Source: Limnoperna fortunei (Eukaryota; Mollusca; Bivalvia; Mytilida; Modiolidae). Taken from it: a stretch of 64,000 nt of DNA. Positions 10,543 through 24,030 of this stretch are shown here, piece after piece. Made by a program: the position numbers and the translations under genes. Every line of letters begins with the position of its first letter. Within the stretch, counting starts at the first letter, position 1. Location of the stretch: the NCBI GenBank assembly GCA_944474755.1, contig OX104124.1:21612452-21676451 (forward strand), read 5' to 3'. The notes beneath the pieces are model-generated. The model ran no database searches and was not told where the DNA came from. It worked only from the letters and a program-made list of their open reading frames with translations.

Positions 10543-10670
10543 AGCAGAAACATCTTTATATTTGTATCGTTGCATAATTCTCTAGACTTATATATTATTT
10601 TTTTGTTAAAGCTGTATCGTCATGTTGGCGATCCGATACTTAGTAAGTGTATTGGTTGGTAGCTTCCTTT

Positions 10671-10773
<103 letters not shown>

Positions 10774-11480
10774 TGAAATCAACAAACATAAAATTATTCC
10801 TCCATAATTATTTACAATGAACCTGTAAGTAGCCTACCGGCCTCACGTAAAGGGACTCAGAGTTTCAACCATCATGTGTTACAGATGAAGTTTGAATTTT
10901 GTTCCCTTTCGGTAATTGTTGAAGAAGTAATGGCCTTTGAACTTATTATTTAATATGCAATACTATCCACACGTGTCTTTCATTCTTAAAACAACACGTC
11001 TTGAAATCAACAAACAATCAGTAGGAGAGACTTGTATGTCAGTTGTTTGTTTTGATAAGGCTAATAGTTGTACACGATTTCGTTTAGTCATAAAATTATT
11101 CCTCATTTAAAATCTGTTTGATATACATGCGCAGTGCAATAAAGGTGCTCGAACAATTCCATACATTCATGCGGTATGGAAATAAAGTTCACTATCTACA
11201 TTGTCAGAAAATATCAGTATGGTATGCAGTTCCTGATTGAACCTCGTCAGAACAATTCTGGTTCATATACTGTGTAAATATAACCTACTTACTCATAACG
11301 TTTGATCAAACTGCTCACACGATTGTTAACAAAATGGCTAAATATGTTCGACTTCAATACGTTTTATCTTGCATTTGCAAAGAAATTAGTTGAAAGAATT
11401 AAATTGTTTCAAGAAGAACGAGGTTGATAATCTTAAATGATAATTTAAGTTATTGTTAATAATAACAAAGGCATAATTAC

Positions 11481-11639
11481 TTGTGTTACACGTGATTTGC
11501 CTTAAGCGTTCGCCATCACAACTTTTCCCGCCATTTTCAGGAGAAGGATTTGTACATTCTCTATACTGTTGCAGGATTCCGACTCCACAGGTAACACTAC
11601 AAGTTCCATGTGCGTTCCAGTTACTCCACTGTCCGTCAA
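11481..11639 (-). CDS. TSP1-F5/8C protein, thrombospondin type-1 exon 2
   Basis: Minus-strand exon of 159 nt (phase 1 at both ends) with acceptor TTTAAG above 11639 and donor GTAATT. The translation contains DGQWSNWNAHGTCSVTCG, GILQQYRECTNPSPENGGKS and CDGERLRQITCN. It carries the TSP1 signature: WSxW, CSVTCG, R.C.NP.P..GG..C.G and the final C. The second Trp of the usual WxxWGxCS ladder is His here. TSP1 repeats are extracellular, disulfide-rich, and bind glycosaminoglycans or matrix proteins. It splices in frame both to the TSP1 exon upstream (split valine codon) and to the F5/8C exon downstream. Confidence 0.88.
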
Positions 11640-12244
11640 CTTAAATGTTATATCAGAATTATGTGCCTGTTAGGTTGATTTTTATCCTCAAATATTTATG
11701 AAATTTCTAGCATTTTTTATCTTTGCAGTCTTACAAAAGATCTAACACATTAATTTGTGTCAACACACAATAACATAAACTTTCAAGTTTGTAGTTATCT
11801 TGTGTTGGTTTTTGTAATCAAATGGGTAGTTACATGATATCCCCATTTAAATTATATTTTTGAAATCATGTCCACAAAGATTGATTGATTAATTGGTTCA
11901 TGTAATATGAATGCCGGTATGTCAAAAATGGTATAATTGATAAGGTAAGAAAATTAAAGGAAATAATTTCTTTATTGCAAGTATCCTTTCACGTGTAGAT
12001 ATCGTGATCCTTTCCCGTGATACCTCTCTGACATTTTTTTGTTATATATATATATATATATATATTTATTCATTCCACAAAACCAAACTAAACGTAGCTC
12101 AAGTTGTTTTTCTTTTTTTACTTATCGGTATTCGAATATAATACACATACTGCCTGCAGTTAATGTTGGTATTCTTTTCTGAGTGTGGTGATCTAAATCT
12201 TTCTCAAAATCGCATTATTTAACATACTGTCGTATAAAACCTAC
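11640..12244. other. Intron between TSP1 exons
   Basis: 605-bp intron with a short AT run near 12042-12064; nothing else recognised. Confidence 0.75.
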
Positions 12245-12415
12245 CTCTGCAGTGTTCACTCGTACATTGTCTCGTCATTGTTTCTGTTTCGTTTCCAGTG
12301 CAGACTATATCACTAATGCATTTTCTTGACCTTTGACCCATTTGCAATCCATTTCCACAGGTCACTGAGCACGGTTCCCATTCCCATTCACCATAACTGC
12401 TCCAAATATGGTTGC
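12245..12415 (-). CDS. TSP1-F5/8C protein, thrombospondin type-1 exon 1 in view
   Basis: Minus-strand exon of 171 nt, acceptor TTTTAAG above 12415 and donor GTAGGT at 12244-12239, phase 1 at both ends. The translation includes NHIWSSYGEWEWEPCSVTCG, GNGLQMGQRSRKC and TMTRQCTSEHC. This is a complete TSP1 repeat with the Trp ladder, CSVTCGxG, the RSRKC strand and the terminal C.x.HC. The exon start needs one base from an upstream exon, so the gene continues beyond 12415; the signal peptide and any further TSP1 exons were not found in this window. The four exons visible join into 765 nt (254 codons plus stop). Confidence 0.88.
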
Positions 12416-13752
12416 CTTAAAATAATACACTTAAATGTATAATGTATTGTTGTAGCATTGTAACACAGACGTGTTGCTATCTTTTCCAGTGTGAATACTT
12501 GAAAACCCTCTGGTTGAGAGTTGTAGCGGTTTGTAGATGATTTGAGTTGTTTTCCACAGGCACACTGAACATGTACATTTTATTGTGTGACACTTCTTGT
12601 TAAATTTTCGCTGTTTACAAATGATATAACGGTTATGAAAATAAATAAATAAATTATAATAAACTATGCAGGAAATAACAAAATACTGAACACTAAAGAA
12701 ACTGTCAAAAAGACAATCCACAAATCTAAGTGCGAGAAACCCGCAAACTCCAGAATCTACAACCAAATATACATTAACTACAGCAATGGTCCAGACTTGG
12801 TACAGTCATTTGAAAGAAATGGTTGGTTAAACCAGGTTTACCATCGCGCTTCCATTACTTTAGTATGTGAGTTTGTTTGTTGATTAAAATGGATGGGTAT
12901 CATATGCCACTAGTCAGTAATAGGTGTATATAATAATCATCGCAGCTAAATCAGTCTACACTAAAGTGAAAAATTGGGAGAATTATCTGCAACCATATTT
13001 TCAAACGAGATAGAATAATTTTCGACAAGGAAGTGTTATCTATAGTAATAACAGAACAACTAGGTAGAAACACAACACTGATCGGGTAATGACGTTATCC
13101 ATAAAAGCCTGGTGAGCTGTTATCCGTAACACACTTCTGATCGGTTGATGACGTCTTCCAATAACAAACCAGGCTGTTATCAATAACATCCTGGTAGAAA
13201 ACACGCTCTCGGGTTGTTATGTCTCGGGGTTATTATGGGAAAATATATCAAAAGACCCATGTGATATTCTATATATGACATCCACCTATATCAGGAAATT
13301 TTCTACAAAGATATACAAAAAGGGTTACTTCTGATATAAGTAAAGTTCCTTATATTGTTTAACTGATCATAATCCCAAGGAAGTAAGCACCTTATTTAAG
13401 CAGTGCTGTTCTTAATGTCTGGGGATCACTTTTTGTCGACAGTTGGAAAATTGGTTAAGTACTGTTATATCATAATCACATAAGTGACAAGAAATTGACA
13501 CACTTCCAACTTTATAAAACAATCTTGAGGACAGCTTTGTACCATACTGCAACACAATCATCGTGTGTAAATAAAAGTAATTACATGTTTTTGTTGTTTA
13601 TGGTGCCTAAATACGATCGGTTTATAATGTTAATTTTTAAGGAATGGCTTTTATTTATTTGGGTTATATTGATTTATATTTGCTCTCCACATTGAAAGCG
13701 GATAATGTAAGTAAAGTCGAAAATTAGTTTCATGAATCAATAAAACCAAAAT
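12416..13752. other. Upstream intron or flank, little recognised
   Basis: The 12680-12766 part, read on the minus strand, resembles the repeat at 55150-55330 (GGATTGTCTTTTT, GACAGTTTC), so it is a dispersed repeat. Two imperfect ~60-bp tandem units around TGATCGG..TGATGACGT lie at about 13074-13195. No further TSP1 exon was seen. Confidence 0.5.
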
Positions 13753-14120
13753 CAATTAAAGATCAACTGTTCGGTTGAACATTTGAGGGTCTTTCCATAT
13801 TAATTTTAATTTTGTATTACGTGATGACATTCAAAATAATCAACTTTTTCCGAAATGTTATAATATTGCTATAAATATTTAAAAAAGAAAATACTTAGTA
13901 TTATTTGCTACAGATTGCCATTCTAAGAAAGATAACTCTTTAAAAATTGTGATACAACTTTTCACGGCATGTCTTAATTTACTCGTAATTATTAATAGTA
14001 CATGTCATGAAGAAAATCATTTCAATATCTTTGAAAATAGCAAAGGTCAAAAACTAGTACGCGACCTTGATCCATGCAAGTTTTCAGGGTCAAAGGGCAT
14101 GACTGTCTATGGCGAAGACG
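13753..14120 (+). repeat. Module A, copy 1
   Basis: About 370 bp beginning AATTAAAGATCAACTGTTCG, then GAGGGTCTTTCCA, a short GATAACTCTT motif, and a weaker hairpin around GACCTTGAtCC and the GGTCAAAGGG block. It leads directly into the first 155-bp repeat. Confidence 0.85.
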
Positions 14121-17100
14121 CCATGCCTCTATCATTCATAGTTAATTAGTTACATGTGAAAAACTAATAAGTAACATATATAATGGGAGATAACTCCTAT
14201 AAGATGACTTCAAATCCTTTTCTCTAAATGTGTCAAGGTTGCTCCTTTAAAAGATTAACATTTTGCACTCTTTGGTTTCCATCTATCATTAATAGTTAAT
14301 GAGTTACATGTGAAAAACCAACAAGTTACATATATAATGGGAGATAACTCCTATAAGATGACTTCAAATCCTTATCCTATAAATGTGACAAAGTTGCTCC
14401 TTTAAGAGATCAACATTTTGCACTCTTTCGTTTCCCTGTATTATTAATAGTTAATGCGTTGCATGTGAAAAACCAATCAGTTACATATATAATGGGAGAT
14501 AACTCTTATAAAATGAAGTCAAATAATTTCCCTGTAAATGTGACAAAGTTGCTCCTTTAAGAGTTCAGCATTTTGCACTCTTTAGTTTCCCTCTATCATT
14601 AATAGTTAATCAGTACCATGTGAAAAACCAATCAGTTACATATATAATGGGTGATAACTCCTATAAAATGAAGTCAAATCCGTTTACGGCAATGTAAAGA
14701 AGTTGCTCCTTTAAAAGGCCAACATTTTGCACTCTTTATTTTCATTTTATCATTAATAGTCAATGAGTAACATGTAAAAAACCATAAATTACATATATAA
14801 TGGGAGATAACTCCTATAAAATGAAGTCAAATACTTTCCTTGTAAATGTAACAAAGTTGCTCATTTAAGAGATCAACATTTTGCACTCTTTAGTTTCCCT
14901 CTATCCTTAATAGTTAATGCGTTGCATGTGAAAAACCAATCAGTTACATATATAATGGGAGATAACTCTTATAAAATGAAGTCAAATAATTTCCCTGTAA
15001 ATGTGACAAAGTTGCTCCTTTAAGAGTTCAGCATTTTGCACTCTTTAGTTTCCCTCTATCATTAATAGTTAATCAGTACCATGTGAAAAACCAATCAGTT
15101 ACATATATAATGGGTGATAACTCCTATAAAATGAAGTCAAATCCGTTTACGGCAATGTAAAGAAGTTGCTCCTTTAAAAGGGCAACATTTTGCACTCTTT
15201 ATTTTCATTTTATCATTAATAGTCAATGAGTAACATGTAAAAAACCATAAATTACATATATAATGGGAGATAACTCCAATAAAATGAAGTCAAATACTTT
15301 CCTTGTAAATGTAACAAAGTTGCTCCTTTAAGAGATCAACATTTTGCACTCTTTAGTTTCCATCTATCCTTAATAGTTAATGAGAATCATGTGAAAAACC
15401 AATCAGTTACATATATAATGGGAGATAACTCTTATAAAATGAAGTCAAATCCTTTCCCTGAAAATGTAACAGTTGCTATTTTAAAAGACCAACACTTTGC
15501 ACCCTTTACTTTCCCTTTGTCATTACTAGTTAATGAGTGACATGTAAAAAACCAATAAGTTACATACATAATGGGAGATAACTCCTATAAAATTAAGTCA
15601 AATCCTTTTCCTGTAAATGTAATAAAGTTGCTCCTTTAAGAGATCAACATTTCGCACTCTTTAGTTTTCCTCTATCGTTAATAGTTAATGAGTACCAAGT
15701 GAAAAACCAATCAGTTACATATATAATGGGAGATAACTCCTATAAAATGAAGTCAAATCCTTTCCATATAATCTAACAAAGTTGCTCCTTACAAAGACCA
15801 ACATTTTGCACTCTTTAGTTTCCCTTTCTCATTAATAGTTAATGAGTAATATGTGAAAAACCAATAAGTTACATATATAATGGGAAATAACTCCTATAAA
15901 ATGAAGTCAAGTCCTTTCCCTATAAAGTAACAAAGTTGCTCCTTTAAAAGACCAACATTTTGCACTCTTTAGTTTCCCTTTATCATTAATAGTTAATGAG
16001 TAATATGTGAAAAACCAATAAGTTACATATAAAATGGGAGATAACTCCTACAAATGAAGTCAAATACTTTCCCTATGAATCTAACAAAGTTGCTCCTTCA
16101 AAAGATCAACATTTTGCACTCTTTGGTTTCCATCTATCATTAACAGTTAATGAGTTACATGTGAAAAACCAATAAGTTACATATATAATGGGAGATAACT
16201 CCTATAAGATGACTTCAAATCCTTATCCTGTAAATGTGACAAAGTTGCTCCTTTAAAAGATCAACATTTTGCACTCTTTCGTTTCCCTGTATTATTAATA
16301 GTGAATGAGTACCATGTGAAAAACGAATAAGTTACATATATAATGGGAGATAACTCCTATAAAATGAAGTCAAATCATTTCCCTGGAAATGTAACAAAGT
16401 TGCTCCTTTAAGAGGTCAACATTTTGCACTCTTTAGTTTCCCTCTTTCATTAATAGTTAATGAGTACCATGTGAAAAACCAATCAGTTACATATATAATG
16501 GGAGATAACTCCTATAAAATGAAGTCATATCCGTTTACTGCAAAGGCAAACAAGTTGCTCCTTTAAAAGGCCAACATTTTGCACTCTTTATTTTCATTTT
16601 ATCATTAATAGTTAATGAGTAACATGTAAAAAAACCAATAAGTTACATATATAATGGGAGATAACTCCTATAAAATGAAGTCAAATCCTTTCCTTGTAAA
16701 TGTAACAAAGTTGCTCCTTTAAGAGGTAAACATTTTGCACTCTTTAGTTTCCCTCTATCATTAATAGTTGGTATCATGTGAAAAACCAATCAGTTAAATA
16801 TATAATGGGAGATAACTCCTATAAAAGGAAGTCATATCCGTTTACTGCAAATGTAAAAAAGTTGATCCTTTAAAAGACCAACATTTTGCACTCTTTAGTT
16901 TCCCTTTATCATTAATAGTTAACGAGAAACATGTAAAAACCAATACGTTAAATATATAATGGGAGATAACTCCTATAAAATGAAGTCAAATCCTTATCCT
17001 GTAAATGTGACAAAGTTGCTCCTTTAAAAGATCAACATTTTGCACTCTTTCGTTTCCCTGTATTATTAATAGTGAATGAGTACCATGTGAAAAACGAATA

Positions 17101-17650
17101 AGTTACATATATAATGGGAGATAACTCCTATAAAATGAAGTCAAATCATTTCCCTGGAAATGTAACAAAGTTGCTCCTTTAAGAGGTCAACATTTTGCAC
17201 TCTTTACTTTCCCTCTATCATTTATAGTTAATGAGTACCATGTGAAAAACCAATCAGTTACATATATAATGGGAGATAACTCCTATAAAATGAAGTCATA
17301 TCCGTTTACTGCAAAGGTAAAAAAGTTGCTCCTTTAAAAGGCCAACATTTTGCACTCTTTATTTTTATTTTAGCATTAATAGTTAATGAGTAACATGTAA
17401 AAAACCAATAAGTAACACATATAATGGGAGATAACTCCTATAAAATGAAGTCAATCCTTTCCTTAAAAATGTAACAAAGTTGCTCCTTTAAGAGATCAAC
17501 ATTTTGCGCTCTTTAGTTTCCCTCTATCCTTAATAGTTAATGAGTACCATGTGAAAAACCAATCAGTTACATATATAATGGGAGATAACTCCTATAAAAT
17601 GAAGTCAAATTACTTCGCTGTAAATGTGGCAAAGTTGCGTCTTCATAAGA
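14121..17650 (+). repeat. 155-bp satellite array 1 (~23 copies)
   Basis: The marker GGGAGATAACTCC recurs from 14185 to 17579 at 154-155 bp. Other fixed strings are AACATTTTGCACTCTTTA, GTTGCTCCTTTAA and ATTAATAGTTAATGAGT. A ~463-bp trimer (GCGTTGCATGTG at 14457 and 14920) shows recent local higher-order duplication. No conserved reading frame runs through the unit. Confidence 0.97.
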
Positions 17651-18199
17651 CAAACATTTTACTCTCAATAAGTGTTTATCTATCTTTTACCGTTTCAGAG
17701 GAGTAGCGCACACAAGCAAATGTCAAAATTTAGAACGTGACCTTGACCTTTGACCTTGTGTCCATTTTCAAGGTCAAAGGTCAAGATGATCTATAGTGCA
17801 GACCCCAGGCCTCTATCTCTTTTAGTTGTTGAGATTTGTTTGAATATCACTTACTACTTTTATTTAAAGGGAGATAACTCCTATTAGATGTCCTCATAAC
17901 CCTTTAATCAATCTGTCCCAAAGTTGCGCAAGGATATAGGATACATTTTGGTAAAGGTTTGGTATTGCTATCTTTTTTGGTTTAGGAGGAGTTGCATGAA
18001 CAAGCTTTTTAGTAAAAGGGGAGATAACTCCTTAAAGGAAAAGGGTGCGGTCAGTCAGGGTGAACTGCGAAAGCGCAATGGGTCACCGATATCAGATATA
18101 AAACATCAAAGCGAAGATATAAAACATCAAAGCGACATGTCGCAAAATGAAAAACCACACATAAGTTTGCGCAAGAAGTGGGAGAAGAATAATAATAAT
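17651..18199 (+). repeat. Module B, copy 1
   Basis: Begins after the last 155-mer, passes through CCGTTTCAGAGGAGTAGCG, the DR1 hairpin (17743-17784), a further GGGAGATAACTCC and GGGGAGATAACTCC, then GCGACATGTCGC and a short AAT run that touches the next module A. Confidence 0.85.
17743..17784. promoter_or_regulatory. DR1-type nuclear receptor motif in a 16-bp-stem hairpin
   Basis: The strands 17743-17758 and 17769-17784 pair perfectly across a 10-nt loop. Each contains AGGTCA-A-AGGTCA, the ideal DR1 element for RXR/HNF4/COUP-type receptors. The upstream side adds a third half-site (TGACCTTGACC). Motif identity is seen in the sequence; receptor binding is inference. Confidence 0.6.
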
Positions 18200-18565
18200 A
18201 ATTAAAGATCAACTGTTCGGATGAACATTTGAGGGTCTTTCCACATTAATTTTAATTTGTATAACATGATGACATTTAAAATAATCATCTTTTTGCAAAA
18301 TGTTATAACTTTGCTATAAATATTTAAAAAAAAATATTTTGTATTATTTGCCACAGATTGGCATTCTAAGAATAACTCTTATAAAAGTATAATACAACTT
18401 TTCACGCCATGTCTTAATTTACTTAAAATTATTAATAGAACATTTTAGGACGAAAATAATTTCAATATCTTTAAAAAAAGCAAAGGTCAAAAACTAGTAC
18501 GTGACCTTGACCCATAGAAGTTTTCAAGGTCAAAGGGCATGAGTGTCTATGGTGAAGACCCCATG
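18200..18565 (+). repeat. Module A, copy 2
   Basis: Same order of motifs as copy 1; starts immediately after an AAT run. Confidence 0.85.
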
Positions 18566-21500
18566 CCTCTATCATTACTAGTTAATGAGTAACATGTAAA
18601 AATTCAATAAGTTGCATATATAATGGGAGATAACTCCTATAAAATGAAGTCAAATCCTTTCCCTGTAAATGTAACATAGTTGCTCCTTTAAGAGATCAAC
18701 ATTTTGCACTCTTATGTTTCCCTCTATCATTAATAGTTAATGAGTACCATGTGAAAAACCAATCAGTTACATATATAATGGGAGATAACTCTTATAAAAT
18801 ATAGTCATATCCGTTTTCTGCAAACGTAAATAAGTTGCTACTTTAAAAGGACAACATTTTGCACTCTTTAGTTTCCCTTTATCATTAATAGTTAATGAGT
18901 ATCATGTAAAAAACCAATAAGTTACATATATAATGGGAGATAACTCCTATAAAATGAAGTCAAATCCTTTCCCTGAAAATGTAACAAAGTTGCTCCTTCA
19001 AGAGATCAACATTTTGCACTCTTTACTTTCCCTCTAACATTAATAGTTAATGAGAACCATGTGAAAAACCAATCAGTTACATATATAATGGGAGATAACT
19101 CCTATAAAATGAAGTCAAATACGTTTACTGAAAATGTAAAAAAGTCGCTCCTTTAAAAGGATAACATTTTGCACTCTTTATTTTCCCTTTATCATTAATA
19201 GTTAATGAGTAACATGTAAAAAACCAATAAGTTACATATATAATGGGCGATAACTCCTATAAAATGAAGTCAAATCCTTTCCCTGTAAATGTAACAAAGT
19301 TGCTCCTTTAAGAGATCAACATTTTGCACTTTTTACTTTACCTCTATCATTAATAGTTAATGAGTACCATGTGAAAAACCAATAAGTTAAATATATAATG
19401 GGAGATAACTCCTATACGATGACTTCAAATCCTTATCTTGTAAAAGTGACAAAGTTGCTCCTTTAAGAGATCAACATTTTGCACTCTTTCGTTTCCCTGT
19501 ATTGTTAATAGTTAATGAGTTACATGTGAAAAACCAATAAATTACATATATAATGGGAGATCACTCCTATAAAATGAAGTCAAATCCTTTCCCTGTAAAT
19601 GTAACATACTTGCTCCTTTAAGAGATCAACATTTTGCACTCTTTAGTTTCCCTCTATCATTAATAGTTAATGAGTACCATGTGAAAAACCAATCACTTAC
19701 ATATATAATGGGCGATAACTCCTATAAAATGAAGTCATATCCGTTTACTGCAAATGTAAAAAAGTTGCAACTTTAAAAGGACAACATTTTGCACTCTTTC
19801 GTTTCCCTGTATTGTTAATAGTTAATGAGTTACATGTGAAAAACCAATAAATTACATATATAATGGGAGATCACTCCTATAAAATGAAGTCAAATCCTTT
19901 CCCTGTAAATGTAACATACTTGCTCCTTTAAGAGATCAACATTTTGCACTCTTTAGTTTCCCTCTATCATTAATAGTTAATGAGTACCATGTGAAAAACC
20001 AATCAGTTACATATATAATGGGAGATAACTCTTATAAAATATAGTCATATCCGTTTTCTGCAAACGTAAAAAAGTTGCTACTTTAAAAGGACAACATTTT
20101 GCACTCTTTCGTTTCCCTTTATCATTAATAGTTAATGAGTAACATGTAAAGAACCAATAAGTTACATATATAATGGGAGATAACTCCTATAAAATGAAGT
20201 CAAATCCTTTCCTTGTAAATGTAACATACTTGCTCCTTTAAGAGATCAACATTTTGCACTCTTTAGTTTCCCTTTATCATTAATAGTTAATGAGTACCAT
20301 GTGAAAAACCAATCAGTTACATATATAATGGGAGATAACTCTTATAAAATATAGTCATATCCGTTTTCTGCAAACGTAAAAAAGTTGCTACTTTAAAAGG
20401 ACAACATTTTGCACTCTTTAGTTTCCCTTTATCATTAATAGTTAATGAGTAACATGTAAAGAACCAATAAGTTACATATATAATGGGAGATAACTCCTAT
20501 AAAATGAAGTCAAATCCTTTCCTTGTAAATGTAACAAAGTTGCTCCTTTAAGAGACCAACATTTTGCACTCTTTAGTTTCCCTTTATCATTAACAGTTAA
20601 TGAGCAACATGTAAAAAACCAATAAGTTACATATATAATGGGAGATAACTCCTATAAAATGAAGTCAAATCCTTTCCCTGCAAATGTAACAAAGTTGCTC
20701 CTTTAAGAGATCAACATTTTGCACTCTTTAGTTTCACTCTATCATTAATAGTTAATGAGTACCATGGGAAAAACCAATCAGTTACATATATAATGGGAGA
20801 TAACTCCTATAAAATGAAGTCAAATCCTTTCTCTGTAAATGTAACAAAGTTGCTCCTTTAAAAGACCAACATTTTGCACTCTTTACTTTCCCTTTATCAT
20901 TAATAGTTAATGAGTAACATGTAAAAAACCAATAAGTTACATATATAATGGGAGATAACTCCTATAAATTGAAGTCAAATCCTTTTTCTGTAAATGTAAC
21001 AAAGTTGCTCCTTTAACAGACCAACATTTTGCACTCTTTAGTTTCCCTCTATCATTAATAGTTGATGAGTACCATGTTAAAAACCAATCAGTTACATATA
21101 TAATGGGAGATAACTCCTATAAAATGAAGTCAAATCCTTTTTCTGTAAATGTAACAAAGTTGCTCCTTTAACAGACCAACATTTTGCACTCTTTAGTTTC
21201 CCCTTATCATTAATAGTTAATGAGTATCATGTAAAAAACCAATAAGTTACATATATAATGGGAGATAACTCCTATAAAATGAAGTCAAATCCTTTCCCTG
21301 TAAATGTAACAAAGTTGTTCCTTTAACAGACCAACATTTTGCACTCTTTACTGTCCCTTTATCATTAATAGTTAATGAGTAACATGTAAAAAACCAATAA
21401 GTTACATATATAATGGGAGATAACTCCTATAAAATGAAGTCAAATCCTTTCCCTGTAAATGTAACAAAGTTGTTCCTTTAAAAGACCAACATTTTGCACT

Positions 21501-23480
21501 CTTTAGTTTCCCTCTATCATTAATAGTTAATGAGTACCATGTTAAAAACCAATCAGTTACATATATAATGGGAGATAACTCCTATAAAATGAAGTCAAAT
21601 CCTTTTTCTGTAAATGTAACAAAGTTGCTCCTTTAACAGACCAACATTTTGCACTCTTTAGTTTCCCTTTATCATTAATAGTTAATGAGTATCATGTAAA
21701 AAACCAATAAGTTACATATATAATGGGAGATAACTCCTATAAAATGAAGTCAAATCCTTTCCCTGTAAATGTAACAAAGTTGCTCCTTTTAGAGATCAAC
21801 ATTTTGCACTCTTTACTTTACCTCTATCATTTATAGTTAATGAGTACCATGTGAAAAACCAATAAGTTACATATATAATGGGAGATAACTCCTATACGAT
21901 GACTTCAAATCCTTATCTTGTAAAAGTGACAAAGTTGCTCCTTTAAGAGATCAACATTTTGCACTCTTTCGTTTCCCTGTATTGTTAATAGTTAATGAGT
22001 TACATGTGAAAAACCAATAAATTACATATATAATGGGAGATCACTCCTATAAAATGAAGTCAAATCCTTTCCCTGTAAATGTAACATACTTGCTCCTTTA
22101 AGAGATCAACATTTTGCACTCTTTAGTTTCCCTCTATCATTAATAGTTAATGAGTACCATGTGAAAAACCAAGCAGTTACATATATATAATGGGCGATAA
22201 CTCCTATAAAATGAAGTCATATCCGTTTATTGCAAATGTAAAAAAGTTGCAACTTGAAATGGACAACATTTTGCACTCTTTAGTTTCCCTTTATCATTAA
22301 TAGTTAATGAGTAGCATGTAAAAAACCAATAAGTTACATATATAATGGGAGATAACTCCTATAAAATGAAGTCAAATCCTTTCTCTGTAAATGTAACAAA
22401 GTTGCTCCTTTAAGAGATCAACATTTTGCACTCTTTACTTTCCCTCTATCATTAATAGTTAATGAGTACCATGTGAAAAACCAATCAGTTACATATATAT
22501 AATGGGCGATAACTCCTATAAAATGAAGTCATATCCGTTTATTGCAAATGTAAAAAAGTTGCAACTTGAAAAGGACAACATTTTGCACTCTTTAGTTTCC
22601 ATTTATCATTAATAGTAATGAGTATCATGTAAAAAACCAATAAGTTACATATATAATGGGAGATAACTCCTATAAAATGAAGTCAAATCCTTTCCCTGTA
22701 AATGTAACAAAGTTGCTCCTTTAAGAGATCAACATTTTGCACTCTTTACTTTACCTCTATCATTTATAGTTAATGAGTACCATGTGAAAAACCAATAAGT
22801 TACATATATAATGGGAGATAACTCCTATACGATGACTTCAAATCCTTATCTTGTAAAAGTGACAAAGTTGCTCCTTTAAGAGATCAACATTTTGCACTCT
22901 TTCGTTTCCCTGTATTGTTAATAGTTAATGAGTTACATGTGAAAAACCAATAAATTACATATATAATGGGAGATCACTCCTATAAAATGAAGTCAAATCC
23001 TTTCCCTGTAAATGTAACATACTTGCTCCTTTAAGAGATCAACATTTTGCACTCTTTAGTTTCCCTCTATCATTAATAGTTAATGAGTACCATGTGAAAA
23101 ACCAATCAGTTACATATATATAATGGGCGATAACTCCTATAAAATGAAGTCATATCCGTTTATTGCAAATGTAAAAAAGTTGCAACTTGAAAAGGACAAC
23201 ATTTTGCACTCTTTAGTTTCCCTTTATCATTAATAGTTAATAAGTAGCATGTAAAAAACCAATAAGTTACATATATAATGGGAGATAACTCCTATAAAAT
23301 GAAGTCAAATCCTTTCTCTGTAAATGTAACAAAGTTGCTCCCTTAAGAGATCAACATTTTGCACTCTTTACTTTCCCTCTATCATTAATAGTTAATGAGT
23401 ACCATGTGAAAAACCAATCAGTTACATATATAATGGGAGATAACTCCTATAAAATGAAGTAAAATTACTTCGCTCCGAAT
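18566..23480 (+). repeat. 155-bp satellite array 2 (~32 copies)
   Basis: The marker GGGAGATAACTCC (some GGGCGATAACTCC or GGGAGATCACTCC variants) runs from 18625 to 23435 at ~155 bp. Variant sub-types recur in blocks: the GGGAGATCACTCC type at about 19555, 19863, 22034 and 22970, and the ATATATATAATGGGCG type at about 22187, 22493 and 23111. This reveals multi-unit higher-order repeats. Confidence 0.97.
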
Positions 23481-24030
23481 GTGACAAAGTTGCGTCTTAA
23501 TAAGACGAACATTTTACTCTCAATAAGTGTTTATCTATCTTTTACCGTTTCAGAGGAGTAGCGCACACAAGCAAATGTCAAAATTTAGAACGTGACCTTG
23601 ACCTTTGACCTTGTGTCCATTTTCAAGGTCAAAGGTCAAGATGATCTATGGTGAAAACCCCAGGCCTCTATCTCTTTTAGTTGTTGAGATTTGTTTGAAT
23701 ATCACTTACTACTTTTATTTAAAGGGAGATAACTCCTATAAGATGTCGTCAGAACCCTTTAATCAATCTGTCCCAAAGTTGCGCAAGGATATAGGACACA
23801 TTTTGGTAAAGGTTTGGTATTGCTATCTTTTTTGGTTTAGGAGGAGTAGCATGAACAAGCGTTTTAGTAAAAGGGGAGATAACTCCTTAAACGAAAATGG
23901 TGCGGTCAGTCAGGTTGAACTGCGAAAGCGCAATGGGTAACCGATATCAGATATAAAATATCAAAGCGACATGTCGCGAAGTGAAAAAACCAGACACCGA
24001 AATAAGTTGGCGGAAGAAAAGATAAAAGAA
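23481..24030 (+). repeat. Module B, copy 2
   Basis: As B copy 1. The 111-codon open frame at 23605-23940 lies here but is not supported as a gene. Ends with an AAT run near 24030. Confidence 0.85.
23598..23639. promoter_or_regulatory. DR1-type hairpin, B copy 2
   Basis: Perfect 16-bp stem (23598-23613 with 23624-23639), identical to the hairpin in B copy 1. Confidence 0.6.
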
